DNA from: Primorskyibacter marinus
GTDB lineage: Bacteria; Pseudomonadota; Alphaproteobacteria; Rhodobacterales; Rhodobacteraceae
Assembly (NCBI RefSeq): GCF_003313245.1
Contig: NZ_QJSD01000004.1
Location: 1 to 64,000, forward strand
Length of the DNA stretch: 64,000 nucleotides
Direction of reading: 5' to 3'
Each line of letters starts with the position of its first letter. The first letter of the stretch is position 1. A program made the position numbers and the translations under genes. Of this stretch, positions 16,611-25,296 are shown one piece after another. Below the pieces are notes generated by a model, which saw nothing but the letters and a program-made list of their open reading frames with translations, ran no database searches and was not told where the DNA came from.

Positions 16611-17537
16611 TTGCGTGACGGCTTGGTTGCAAAGGTAAGATCGGGGGCAAAGACGCTCGTGACAGTTGCGGCGCTTTGTCTGGTTGCGGGCGCGGCCAGT
16701 GCCGCTGATCCCTGTGCGGATTACATCCCGCAGCCCAAGCCGCAAAACACCTCTCGCGACATTGTCGGCCGCGATATGGACCAGCTGATCGAGCAGGGGC
16801 ACATGCTGTTCGCGGTCTACGAGGACAACCCGCCCTATAGCTGGGAAGAAGGCGGCAAGCCGCGCGGCGTCGATGTGGATATCGCCCGGCTGATTGCAGA
16901 TGATCTTGGCATCGAGGCGCGGTTCAATTTCGTCGCGGCGGGCGAAAACCTTCAGGCCGATCTGCGCAACAATATCTGGAAGGGCGGCATCGTCAGTGGC
17001 CGGATTTCCAACGTCATGATGCGCGTGCCATATGATAGTGCGTTCAAGTGCCGGGTAGAGCAGGTGACCTTCATCGGGCAATATGCGGGTGAAAGCATCG
17101 CCATCGCCTATGACAAGGCGAAATACCCCGATGGTGGACCGCTGCCTGCCTATTTTCGGGTCGACACGGTCGCGGTTGAAAATGACTCGATTGCGGATTT
17201 CTACCTGTCCGGCTTTGCGGGCGGGCAACTGGCACAGGGCGTGCGGCGGTATCCGTCCATGGCCGCCGCGATGCAGGCATTGGCCGAAGGCGAAGTCATG
17301 GCGGCAATGGGACCGCTGGGGCAATTGGAATTCGGGCGTACGGACGCGGTTGCCATTCACCAACCCCCGCTGGCCGGGTTCGCCGTGTCGCAGTGGACGC
17401 TTGGGATCGGGCTGCATTTCGCCTATCGTCCGCTTGGTTACGCCGCCGACGATGCCATCCGCTATGCGCTGGAAGACGGCCGGATCGCGGACATCTACGC
17501 CTCCTATGGGCTTAGCTTTCAGCCGCCTGAAAGATAG
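16611..17537 (+). CDS. Quinoprotein dehydrogenase-associated periplasmic binding protein (MoxJ/PedG-like)
   Basis: About 308 residues with a signal peptide (VTVAALCLVAGAASA) and a type II solute-binding fold (NPPYSWEEGGKPRGVDVDIA, then NVMMRVPYDSAF and GLHFAYRPLGYAADDA). The family is tied to PQQ alcohol dehydrogenases; XoxJ members have been proposed to help deliver PQQ, lanthanide or cytochrome to the enzyme rather than feed an importer, and there is no matching permease here. The start is taken as TTG at 16611, because GGAGGA lies 8 bp before it and the signal peptide is then of normal length; an in-frame ATG exists at 16569. Confidence 0.8.
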   Translation: MRDGLVAKVRSGAKTLVTVAALCLVAGAASAADPCADYIPQPKPQNTSRDIVGRDMDQLIEQGHMLFAVYEDNPPYSWEEGGKPRGVDVDIARLIADDLGIEARFNFVAAGENLQADLRNNIWKGGIVSGRISNVMMRVPYDSAFKCRVEQVTFIGQYAGESIAIAYDKAKYPDGGPLPAYFRVDTVAVENDSIADFYLSGFAGGQLAQGVRRYPSMAAAMQALAEGEVMAAMGPLGQLEFGRTDAVAIHQPPLAGFAVSQWTLGIGLHFAYRPLGYAADDAIRYALEDGRIADIYASYGLSFQPPER

Positions 17538-17612
17538 CTCTACACCAATGGTCTAATATGCCCCGCTTCGGTCCTTGGCCTAGGCTGGGCGCAGCAAGAG
17601 GAAACCCTGATT

Positions 17613-18143
17613 ATGAAACTCAGCGATTCACGAGATATTGCCGCCCCGCCAGAGGTTGTCTGGGCCGCTCTTCTGGATGCAGAGGTGCTGAAAGAATGCG
17701 TTCCCGGCTGTCAGGAAATGACCGGCAGCCCCGAAGAGGGGTTCGAGGCGGTCGTGGTTCAGAAGGTCGGTCCGGTCAAGGCGACGTTCAAGGGCCAGGT
17801 GACGATGTCAGAGATGAACGAACCCACCAGCCTGACGCTGAGCGGCGAAGGCAAGGGCGGTGCTGCGGGCTTTGCCAAGGGCGGGGCCAATGTGACGCTG
17901 ACGCCATCGGATGTGGGCACCACGCTCAGCTATGATGTCGAGGCGAAGGTCGGCGGCAAGCTGGCGCAGTTGGGCAGCCGGATCATCGACGGGTTTGCCA
18001 AGAAGATGGCCGATCAGTTTTTCACCCGTTTTCAGGAAGTTGTTGAAGGGGCGGACAAGGCTGGTGAAGATGATGCCGAGGACAGCGGCGAATCTGCCGC
18101 GGCCGGAGAAAAGAAAGGGTGGTTCAAACGGTTCGTTTCCTGA
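17613..18143 (+). CDS. coxG: CoxG-like SRPBCC protein (carbon monoxide dehydrogenase subunit G)
   Basis: A 176-residue CoxG-type protein. The SRPBCC fold is recognisable from MKLSDSRDIAAPPEVVWAAL, CVPGCQEM and the central KVGGKLAQLGSRIIDGFAKK. After about residue 145 comes an acidic linker and a short basic C-terminus (KKGWFKRFVS). In Oligotropha CoxG helps anchor CO dehydrogenase to the membrane. Here it precedes coxS by 45 bp in one transcription unit. The presence of CoxG does not by itself prove CO oxidation. Confidence 0.85.
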   Translation: MKLSDSRDIAAPPEVVWAALLDAEVLKECVPGCQEMTGSPEEGFEAVVVQKVGPVKATFKGQVTMSEMNEPTSLTLSGEGKGGAAGFAKGGANVTLTPSDVGTTLSYDVEAKVGGKLAQLGSRIIDGFAKKMADQFFTRFQEVVEGADKAGEDDAEDSGESAAAGEKKGWFKRFVS

Positions 18144-18188
18144 ACCGTACCACGCATCTCAATTGTACAATATGACGGGAGGAATTTG

Positions 18189-18674
18189 ATGGCGAAGGTA
18201 CAGATGACGGTGAACGGCAAGTCCGTTTCCGGCGAAGTCGAGGGCCGCACGCTGCTGGTTGAGTTTATTCGCGGAAAGCTGGAACTGACGGGCACGCATA
18301 TCGGCTGCGACACCAGCCAGTGCGGCGCATGTCTGGTGCATGTCAACGGGCAGGCGGTCAAGTCCTGCACGATGTTCGCCGCCGAGGCCGAGGGCGCAGA
18401 GGTCACCACGATCGAAGGCATCACTGGCAAGGACGGATCGCTTACGGCTGTGCAACAGGCGTTTCAGGATTATCACGGGCTTCAATGCGGTTTCTGCACG
18501 CCGGGCATGGTGATGTCGGCCACGGCTTTGCTGAAAGACAACCCCAAGCCCAGCGAGGCCGAGATCCGCGAATATCTCAAGGGCAATATCTGCCGCTGCA
18601 CGGGCTACCACAACATCGTCAAGGCGATCATGGCCGCATCCGGACAGGATGTGGGTGCTATCGCCGCCGAGTGA
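18189..18674 (+). CDS. coxS: CoxS-type [2Fe-2S] small subunit of a form II molybdenum hydroxylase
   Basis: A 161-residue iron-sulfur subunit. The plant-type cluster is bound by the cysteines in [13 protein letters not shown] and the later Cys in VKSC; the second cluster is bound by CGFCTPGM and CRCTGYH. It relays electrons from the molybdenum subunit to FAD. The ATG at 18189 is preceded by GGGAGG; a TTG three bases earlier is an unlikely start. An 87-bp gap containing a GC hairpin (18685-18703) separates it from coxL. Confidence 0.93.
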   Translation: MAKVQMTVNGKSVSGEVEGRTLLVEFIRGKLELTGTHIGCDTSQCGACLVHVNGQAVKSCTMFAAEAEGAEVTTIEGITGKDGSLTAVQQAFQDYHGLQCGFCTPGMVMSATALLKDNPKPSEAEIREYLKGNICRCTGYHNIVKAIMAASGQDVGAIAAE

Positions 18675-18684
18675 TCATTGCGGC

Positions 18685-18703
18685 GGCGGGCCACGGTCCC
18701 GCC
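18685..18703. other. Intercistronic hairpin between coxS and coxL
   Basis: GGCGGG and CCCGCC pair around the 7-nt loop CCACGGT, 11 bp after the coxS stop. There is no U-tract. It may adjust the ratio of subunit transcripts. Confidence 0.3.
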
Positions 18704-18761
18704 ACCCGCGCCACATTGCAGGCAGGGTTTAACCCGGCCATCCCCAGGGAGGATAAAGAAC

Positions 18762-21125
18762 ATGCCGAAAGATCATGGCATCGGAGCCAGCAGCAAGCGT
18801 CGCGAAGACGTGCGCTTTCTGACAGGCACCGGAAATTATACGGACGATATCAATGCGCGCGGTCAGGCCTATGTGCATTTCCTGCGCTCTGACGTGGCGC
18901 ATGGCCGGATCACCAATATAGATACGGCTGCTGCTTCGGAAATGCCGGGCGTGGTGCGCATCTTTACCGGTGCGGATTTCGAAGGGATCGGCAGCATTCC
19001 CTGCGGCTGGCAGGTGACGGACCGCTTTGGTGAAGTCATGCATGAACCGCCGCACCCGGTTCTGGCACAGGGCAAGGTCCGCCATGTCGGTGACCCGATT
19101 GCAGCGATCGTTGCGGACAGTCTGGCAGAGGCCCGCGACGCGGCAGAAGCCATTGAACTCGACATCGAAGAACTGCCCGCCGTCGTGAACATGAAGGACG
19201 CGCTGAAAGACGGCGCGCCCAAGGTGCATGACGATCTGCCCGGCAACCTTTGCTATGACTGGGGCTTCGTCGAGGAAAACCGCGAGGCCGTGGACAAGGC
19301 GATCAAGGAAGCCGCCCATGTCACCACGCTGGAGCTGGTCAACAACCGGCTTGTCGCCAACCCGATGGAACCGCGCGTGGCGTTGGGCGAATACAATCGC
19401 GCCAATGACGAAAGCACGCTTTACACCACCAGCCAGAACCCGCATGTGATCCGGCTGCTGATGGGCGCGTTCGTCCTTGGTATTCCTGAACACAAGTTGC
19501 GTGTCGTGGCCCCCGATGTGGGCGGCGGTTTCGGCACCAAGATCTTCCACTACGCGGAAGAGGCATTCTGCACCTTTGCCGCCCGTCAACTGGCGCGGCC
19601 GGTCAAGTGGACCTCGACCCGGTCCGAGGCGTTCATGTCCGATGCGCATGGCCGCGACCACGTCACCAAGATCGAACTGGCACTGGACAAGGACAACAAC
19701 TTCGTTGCCCTGCGCACCGATACGCTCGCAAATATGGGTGCGTATCTGTCCACCTTCGCGCCCTCGGTTCCGACTTGGTTGCACGGCACACTGATGGCGG
19801 GCAACTACAAGACGCCGCTGATCTATGTGAACGTCAGGGCCGTGTTCACCAATACCGTTCCGGTGGATGCCTATCGCGGCGCTGGCCGCCCCGAGGCGAC
19901 TTATCAGCTGGAGCGGGTCGTGGATAAGGCGGCGCGTGAATTGGGTGTCGATCCGATTGCATTGCGACGCCAGAACTTCATCACCGAATTCCCCTATCAA
20001 ACGCCAGTCGCGGTGGAATACGACACTGGCGACTATCCCGCCACGATGGACAAGCTCGAAGAGATTGCAGACATTGCGGGCTTTGCCGCACGGCGCAAGG
20101 AAAGCGAAGCCAAGGGCCGACTGCGCGGTCTGGGCGTGAACTGCTATATCGAGGCGTGCGGCATTGCGCCGTCGAACCTTGTCGGACAGTTGGGCGCGCG
20201 CGCAGGCCTGTACGAAAGCGCGACCGTCCGGGTCAACGCCACCGGATCTATCAGCGTGATGACCGGCAGCCACAGCCACGGGCAGGGGCATGAAACGGCC
20301 TTTCCGCAGGTGGTGGCCGAAATGCTGGGCATTCCCGAGGATCAGATCGACATTGTGCATGGCGACACGGCGCGCACGCCGATGGGCATGGGCACCTATG
20401 GATCGCGCTCGCTCGCGGTTGGCGGGTCGGCCATGGTCCGCGCGACCGAGAAAGTCATCAACAAGGCCAAGAAGATCGCCTCGCATCTGATGGAAGCGTC
20501 CGAGGCGGATATTGAGCTGAAAGACGGGCAATTCACCGTTGCGGGCACCGACAAATCCGTGGCGTGGGGGGATGTCACGCTGGCCGCCTATGTGCCGCAC
20601 AACTACCCGCTGGAAGACATCGAACCGGGTCTGGAAGAGACGGCGTTCTACGATCCGTCGAACTTCACCTACCCCTCGGGTGCCTATGCCTGCGAGGTCG
20701 AGCTGGACCCGGAAACCGGTCGTGTCACCATTGAGCGTTTCTCGGCTGCGGATGACTTCGGCAATGTCATCAATCCGATGATCGTGTCCGGTCAGGTTCA
20801 TGGCGGGATCGCCCAAGGCGTCGGTCAGGCGCTTATGGAAGGTTGCGTCTATGATGAAAACGGCCAGCTGCTCAGCGCGTCCTATATGGATTACGCGATG
20901 CCGCGCGCTGATGACGTGCCGTTCTACAGCGTCGATCACTCCTGCGTGACTCCCTGCACCCACAATCCGCTGGGCGTGAAGGGCTGTGGCGAGGCAGGGG
21001 CCATCGGGTCGCCGCCTGCGGTGATCAACGCCGTGGTGGACGCGATGCAATCGGGCGGGCATGATGTGACCCATATCGACATGCCGGCATCGCCTTCGCG
21101 GGTCTGGGCGGCGATGAACGGCTGA
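18762..21125 (+). CDS. coxL: CoxL-type molybdenum subunit, form II (AYRGAGR)
   Basis: A 787-residue large subunit of a xanthine-oxidase-family molybdenum hydroxylase. The active-site loop is AYRGAGR at residues 370-376. Form I CO dehydrogenases, the proven CO oxidisers, have AYxCSFR here; form II lacks the cysteine that binds copper. The molybdopterin-binding motifs GGGFGTK and the catalytic-loop Glu in [14 protein letters not shown] are intact. The start at 18762 has GGGAGG upstream and begins a normal N-terminus ([17 protein letters not shown]). The S-L-M order is also that of form II operons. The physiological substrate of form II enzymes is uncertain, so the CO dehydrogenase name should be read with care. 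Confidence 0.92.
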   Translation: MPKDHGIGASSKRREDVRFLTGTGNYTDDINARGQAYVHFLRSDVAHGRITNIDTAAASEMPGVVRIFTGADFEGIGSIPCGWQVTDRFGEVMHEPPHPVLAQGKVRHVGDPIAAIVADSLAEARDAAEAIELDIEELPAVVNMKDALKDGAPKVHDDLPGNLCYDWGFVEENREAVDKAIKEAAHVTTLELVNNRLVANPMEPRVALGEYNRANDESTLYTTSQNPHVIRLLMGAFVLGIPEHKLRVVAPDVGGGFGTKIFHYAEEAFCTFAARQLARPVKWTSTRSEAFMSDAHGRDHVTKIELALDKDNNFVALRTDTLANMGAYLSTFAPSVPTWLHGTLMAGNYKTPLIYVNVRAVFTNTVPVDAYRGAGRPEATYQLERVVDKAARELGVDPIALRRQNFITEFPYQTPVAVEYDTGDYPATMDKLEEIADIAGFAARRKESEAKGRLRGLGVNCYIEACGIAPSNLVGQLGARAGLYESATVRVNATGSISVMTGSHSHGQGHETAFPQVVAEMLGIPEDQIDIVHGDTARTPMGMGTYGSRSLAVGGSAMVRATEKVINKAKKIASHLMEASEADIELKDGQFTVAGTDKSVAWGDVTLAAYVPHNYPLEDIEPGLEETAFYDPSNFTYPSGAYACEVELDPETGRVTIERFSAADDFGNVINPMIVSGQVHGGIAQGVGQALMEGCVYDENGQLLSASYMDYAMPRADDVPFYSVDHSCVTPCTHNPLGVKGCGEAGAIGSPPAVINAVVDAMQSGGHDVTHIDMPASPSRVWAAMNG

Positions 21126-21142
21126 CGCAAAGGGATGGAAAG

Positions 21143-21159
21143 CGGGGGCGCTGCCCCCG
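21143..21159. other. Intercistronic hairpin between coxL and coxM
   Basis: CGGGGGC and GCCCCCG form a 7-bp all-GC stem with a GCT loop, 18 bp after the coxL stop. There is no U-tract, so partial termination or 3' protection of the coxL message is more likely than full stop. Confidence 0.45.
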
Positions 21160-21248
21160 TCGCCTAGCGGCGGCATCCCAGAGCGATATGTGAACCAAAG
21201 AAGCAGAGGACCGGCGCGCCGGGACATGTTTCGGGAGAGGAAGAGAGA

Positions 21249-22037
21249 ATGTACAATTTCGACGTTGTAACACCGAAAACTGTGGCCGATGCGGTCGCCG
21301 CACTTGGTGAAGAAGACGCGCAGGCGCTGGGGGGCGGGCAGACACTGATCCCGACGCTGAAACAGCGGCTTGCCAGCCCGTCCAAACTGGTCAGTCTGAC
21401 CGGGATCGATGAAATCAAAGGCATTCGTACCGATGACAGCGGTGTCTTGTGCATCGGTGGCGGCACCTCGCACAGCACCATCGCGGGGGAGGGCTCGGCC
21501 TATCCGGCGCTGGCTGCCTTGGCAGGCAATATCGGCGATCCGGCGGTGCGCAACCGTGGCACGATTGGCGGATCGCTGGCCAATAACGACCCGTCAGCCT
21601 GCTACCCGGCAGCGGCGCTTGCGTCCGGTGCGACCATCGTCACAAACAGCCGCGAGATTGCCGCGGATGACTTTTTCCAGGGCATGTTTACCACCGCGCT
21701 GGACGACGCCGAGATCATCACCGAAATCCGCTTTCCGGTGCCAGAGAAGGCGAATTACCAGAAATTCGAGCAACCCGCCTCGCGGTTCTCGTTGGTGGGT
21801 GTGTTCCTTGCCAAATACGCCGATGGTGTTCGGGTTGCGGTGACAGGCGCGTCGAATGACGGTGTGTTCCGCTGGAGCGAGGCGGAGACTGCGCTATCGT
21901 CAAATTTCTCGGTGGATGCGCTGGACGGGTTGTCGGCGTCGTCTGACGACATGATCGCGGATATGCATGGCAGCGCGGAATACCGGGCGCATCTGATTGG
22001 TGTGCTGACCAAGCGCGCGGTTGCCGCTGCGGGCTGA
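21249..22037 (+). CDS. coxM: CoxM-type FAD-binding medium subunit
   Basis: A 262-residue FAD subunit. The two flavin-binding motifs are GGGQTLIPTLKQRLA (about 28-42) and TIGGSLANNDPSA (about 105-118). A C-terminal CO-dehydrogenase flavoprotein domain follows. It accepts electrons from the [2Fe-2S] clusters of CoxS. It lies 123 bp after coxL, behind a GC hairpin, and a purine-rich RBS (GGAGAGGAAGAGAG) precedes the ATG. A strong terminator closes the unit 23 bp downstream. Accessory genes coxDEF are not in the window. Confidence 0.92.
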   Translation: MYNFDVVTPKTVADAVAALGEEDAQALGGGQTLIPTLKQRLASPSKLVSLTGIDEIKGIRTDDSGVLCIGGGTSHSTIAGEGSAYPALAALAGNIGDPAVRNRGTIGGSLANNDPSACYPAAALASGATIVTNSREIAADDFFQGMFTTALDDAEIITEIRFPVPEKANYQKFEQPASRFSLVGVFLAKYADGVRVAVTGASNDGVFRWSEAETALSSNFSVDALDGLSASSDDMIADMHGSAEYRAHLIGVLTKRAVAAAG

Positions 22038-22059
22038 AAGCCGAGATTGCGTTGACGAG

Positions 22060-22087
22060 ACCCCCGGTTTTCCAGCCGGGGGTTTTT
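22060..22087 (+). terminator. Rho-independent terminator after coxM
   Basis: CCCCCGG and CCGGGGG form a 7-bp stem with an 8-nt loop (TTTTCCAG) followed directly by TTTTT. Confidence 0.92.
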
Positions 22088-22164
22088 GTGTTGGCGTCGG
22101 AATTTGAGTATTTTTGCCGAGAAGAAGCTGGGGGCGGGTTTTCCATTCGACCCGGTTCTGCGTA

Positions 22165-23034
22165 TCAGAAGGTGACGATATCGCCAGCGTGGTCGACGGA
22201 GGTGATGCGGATCAGCTTTGCAGCGCGTTTGAGTGTGTCAAGCTGGCCGCGCGACATGAACACCGCCGCCGTGGATAGCGCATCGGCCCGCGTTGCGCTA
22301 TGATCCTCGATGCTGATTGTGGACCAAAGGGCAGGGCGACCGTCCGGCGACAGGATGTGGCTGCCGGAGGCCAACTGCATGGCACCAGGGCTGGATGTGG
22401 CGATGGCCGTCCCGTCGAGCGTGCGCGTGACGACGGGACCATGCGCAGGGTCAGAGACTGCCAGACGCCAAGGGCCGCCGAGCGCGGCAAATTCACCGAT
22501 ATTGATCAGTGCCTGGTTGGCTCCGCGTTTTGCAAGACCCGCGCGGATCATGTCGGTTGCGAAGCCTTGGGCAATGCCGTTGAAGGTCAGCATCTGACCA
22601 GGGGCGAGGCGCAGACGGTTGCCGGTCATTGTCACGCGGTCCCAGCCGACAAGCGCGCGGGCCGGACCAAGGTCGAGGCCCTGGGCGTCGGCCTGCCAGA
22701 GTGGCTGTATTGTCGGATCGAACAGCGTGTTCGAGAGGCGGTGCGCATCGTCGCAATATCTGACCAGTTCCTGGAATGCGGGTTTCATGTGGAGCCAGCC
22801 GCGCGCGTTCAGGAGGCTCAGCGCCGAGCTGGGGCGGTAGAGGCTGAACAGCGCCTCGATCTTTTCAAGTGAGACGGGGATCTCTGCCAAGGCAGGGCCG
22901 GTCAGGGCCGAGGGGCCGTGCAAGGTGACCGAGACCTCAGCCCCCAGCGCATGGCCCCTCCAGGTGGAGGCTTGGGCGAGGCCGGGCGCGCAGGCGAAGG
23001 CCGCCGAGAGGGTGAGGAATCGGCGGCGTTTCAT
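22165..23034 (-). CDS. apbE: ApbE-type FAD:protein FMN transferase
   Basis: A 289-residue exported flavin transferase that attaches FMN through a phosphoester to Thr or Ser of a target protein. An Arg-rich signal peptide (MKRRRFLTLSAAFACAPGLAQA) indicates a periplasmic, perhaps Tat-exported, protein. Family motifs visible are FNGIAQGFATD, NIGEFAALGG and the metal-binding DALSTAAVF near the C-terminus. Its ATG overlaps the nosR-like stop (ATGA at 23031-23034), so the two are translationally coupled, and the upstream protein carries an FMN-attachment-like motif; that protein is the obvious target. Confidence 0.9.
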   Translation of the reverse strand: MKRRRFLTLSAAFACAPGLAQASTWRGHALGAEVSVTLHGPSALTGPALAEIPVSLEKIEALFSLYRPSSALSLLNARGWLHMKPAFQELVRYCDDAHRLSNTLFDPTIQPLWQADAQGLDLGPARALVGWDRVTMTGNRLRLAPGQMLTFNGIAQGFATDMIRAGLAKRGANQALINIGEFAALGGPWRLAVSDPAHGPVVTRTLDGTAIATSSPGAMQLASGSHILSPDGRPALWSTISIEDHSATRADALSTAAVFMSRGQLDTLKRAAKLIRITSVDHAGDIVTF

Positions 23035-25142
23035 TGGGCGGGCACCTCGTTGGGATGGCCTGTCGCGCGTGGTTTGCGGGTGGCTGAGCGGCCCTTGAGG
23101 ATCAGGGGCACGCATTGTGCCGGGTCGTCATGGATCGTGACGCAATCAAGGCATTGGAAACATTCTGAATAAGCGATCTCTCCTTGTTTCGAGATGGCAC
23201 CGTAGGCGCATTTGACGCGGCACAACTGGCAGGGAGATCCGCATTCAACGCGGCGCGGGATCCAGCGGCGCATGCGCAACGCCCCGCCGAGGGCCATGAG
23301 CGCGCCCAGCGGGCAGACATAGCGACAAAACCCTTTGAAGACGATCATGCCGAGGAACAGCCAGAACAGCGCATAGCCCGCATAGTACCATTCGCGGATA
23401 AAGAACGTGGTGATCGCCGTCTTGAAAGGTTCAACCTCAGCCGCCTTGTCAAGTGCGGCGGGCAGGAACAGCGTCACGCCGATCAGCGCCAGAAGGACAA
23501 GGTATTTCAGGCCCTTGAGGGGGCGGTCCAGCCAGTCCGGCACATCATATTGCGGCAGGCGCAACAAACGGCCGATGTGATGCGCAAATTCCTGCAACGC
23601 ACCGAATGGACAGAGCCAGCCGCAAAACAGCCCGCGCCCCCACAGGAAAAAGCCCAGAATGGCGGCGGCCCAGATCACCAACGAGAATGGATCGTAAAGA
23701 AGGAAACCAAGGCTGCCGCCGTCAATCGCGCTGCGAAGCGTTCCGAGCGGCGTGACGATTGACAATTGCCCCTGTCCCCACCAGCCAATGAAGCCAAGTA
23801 CAATGGCAAGAATGCTCAACCGGATCGGGGTATAGTGGCGCAGCGCTGCGAACGCGCTTTGGCGGAAGGCCAGGACGGCAAGAAGCGCGGCAAGAAAGGC
23901 GGACAGAAGGATCAGATCGGATTGGCGGTTGTGGATCGCCTCGCGCCAGGGGGCCAAACGTGTGACGGCACCGGGGCGATCGTAAAATCGCGCGTCGGTG
24001 ACATGGGTCGTGGCCAGCGACACCGATCCTATCTCGGGCTGAAAAAAACCATGTTCGCGTACTGCCTGTACCTTCAGCACCCAGTCTTGCGTCGGATCGA
24101 ACCCAAGTCTTCGGTCCGTCCGCAAGATCATCGCGACACCGTCCTGAAGCGCGTCCGGCACCTGATCCGACAGGCTGACCAAAAGATCGGCGTCGCGCAT
24201 CGCCACAGGAAAGCCGCCCTGTTCGGCACCGATCCAGTCCGGCGCGGTGTTGCGCACGAAGTCGTCAGAGACAAGCCCGTGGCGCGCAGTTTCGATCAGG
24301 AGGACAGGTTCGTCATCGGGCGAGATCGCCATGAAATCCTGCAAGTCCCGAAAGCTGTCCTCGGTCAGCAAGGCGCGGGCAATGGAGGGTGGTCCCAGAT
24401 CCGCAATCCACAGGTCCAGATAAGCGTCATCCGGGGCGTCCTGCGCCTCTGGGTCGTCATCTTCCCATAGCGTGCCTGCAAATTCGGCGTCGACTTCGGC
24501 GTTGGTGACGCGAAAATTTTGCACCAGCCCTTGTTCGACAAGATCCTGCCAGTTCAGATCCTCGGAATAGTCGGGATCGGGAAAGGCGGGCGGGCCGGAA
24601 CTGATGCCTTGCATCTTTTCGCGTGCGACCTGAAGCGTGGCGGCCAGCAGGCTTTCATGGGCAATGCGGACCGATGCGGTGGCCTTGGTCACACCGTCGA
24701 GATAAACCAACTGGCCGCCACCTCCGCCCGCGCCGTAAGGGGTGCCGACGACCAGGGCTTCGGATATGGAATGGCCGCGATATTGTTCGAAGAACTGGTG
24801 GAACGGGGCCTCGCCCAGACCGCTGACAAAGATCGGTTCGTTATGCGAGATCAGCCGCACATCGACAAAACGCCCGTCAAGGTCCAGCACCACCAGCATG
24901 TTGATCGGTGCGCCGGAAAAGCCGGGCAAGGGGGCCATGGGCTGTGTCTCGAACACATAACCCGCATCCGCACCGCCAGAGTTCAGCAATTGCCAGACAC
25001 CCTTGTCGTTCAGTTGCTCGCCAAGCGACATGGGCGGCACGATCATTTCAGCAATCGTTTCGCGGGGCAGGGGATCTGCGGCCGAAGGCAGGGCCAGACT
25101 GACCCAAAGACATATTGCCAAGAACGTGCGGATCACTCCCAT
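23031..25142 (-). CDS. nosR: NosR/NirI-family membrane flavo-iron-sulfur protein
   Basis: A 703-residue membrane protein. In order: signal peptide (1-22), a periplasmic FMN-binding domain with the flavinylation-like motif DGVTKATAS (149-157, acceptor Thr155), a large periplasmic region, about five transmembrane helices from about 400 on, and cytoplasmic CX3CP motifs CGWLCPFGALQE and CRYVCPLGAL, ending in ferredoxin-like cysteines (CGSPCQLCRVKC and CFQCLDC). Such proteins carry electrons across the membrane to periplasmic reductases. NosR normally supports N2O reductase, but no nosZ, nosDFY or nosL lies nearby, so the partner is unknown. The start at 25142 gives the signal peptide; open frame extends to 25187. 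The symbol is by family. Confidence 0.85.
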   Translation of the reverse strand: MGVIRTFLAICLWVSLALPSAADPLPRETIAEMIVPPMSLGEQLNDKGVWQLLNSGGADAGYVFETQPMAPLPGFSGAPINMLVVLDLDGRFVDVRLISHNEPIFVSGLGEAPFHQFFEQYRGHSISEALVVGTPYGAGGGGGQLVYLDGVTKATASVRIAHESLLAATLQVAREKMQGISSGPPAFPDPDYSEDLNWQDLVEQGLVQNFRVTNAEVDAEFAGTLWEDDDPEAQDAPDDAYLDLWIADLGPPSIARALLTEDSFRDLQDFMAISPDDEPVLLIETARHGLVSDDFVRNTAPDWIGAEQGGFPVAMRDADLLVSLSDQVPDALQDGVAMILRTDRRLGFDPTQDWVLKVQAVREHGFFQPEIGSVSLATTHVTDARFYDRPGAVTRLAPWREAIHNRQSDLILLSAFLAALLAVLAFRQSAFAALRHYTPIRLSILAIVLGFIGWWGQGQLSIVTPLGTLRSAIDGGSLGFLLYDPFSLVIWAAAILGFFLWGRGLFCGWLCPFGALQEFAHHIGRLLRLPQYDVPDWLDRPLKGLKYLVLLALIGVTLFLPAALDKAAEVEPFKTAITTFFIREWYYAGYALFWLFLGMIVFKGFCRYVCPLGALMALGGALRMRRWIPRRVECGSPCQLCRVKCAYGAISKQGEIAYSECFQCLDCVTIHDDPAQCVPLILKGRSATRKPRATGHPNEVPAQ

Positions 25143-25296
25143 GGTCCGAAACCTAAAGGCTACGGGCAGGGCACCCAATTCGACCAAGGTCTAGAGGGCG
25201 GGGCCGTTTGGCCGGAGGATGTCCTTGCACGTCATCTATGGTTTGCACTTCGAATATGGTCGTGGCACCGGCACGAGGCTGACGCCCGAAACCATA

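Noticed and set aside
18729-21473. A 914-codon open frame on the minus strand opposite coxL and part of coxM
   Set aside because: It mirrors the reading frame of clear coxL/coxM genes in GC-rich DNA, its translation (rich in His, Arg, Gly) shows no domain, and its start has no ribosome-binding site.
17613-22037. Form I aerobic CO dehydrogenase
   Set aside because: The active-site loop is AYRGAGR rather than AYxCSFR, and gene order is S-L-M rather than M-S-L.
22165-25142. Denitrification (nos) operon
   Set aside because: Only NosR-like and ApbE genes are present; no nosZ, nosD, nosF, nosY or nosL, and no FNR-type TTGAT-N4-ATCAA box was seen upstream.
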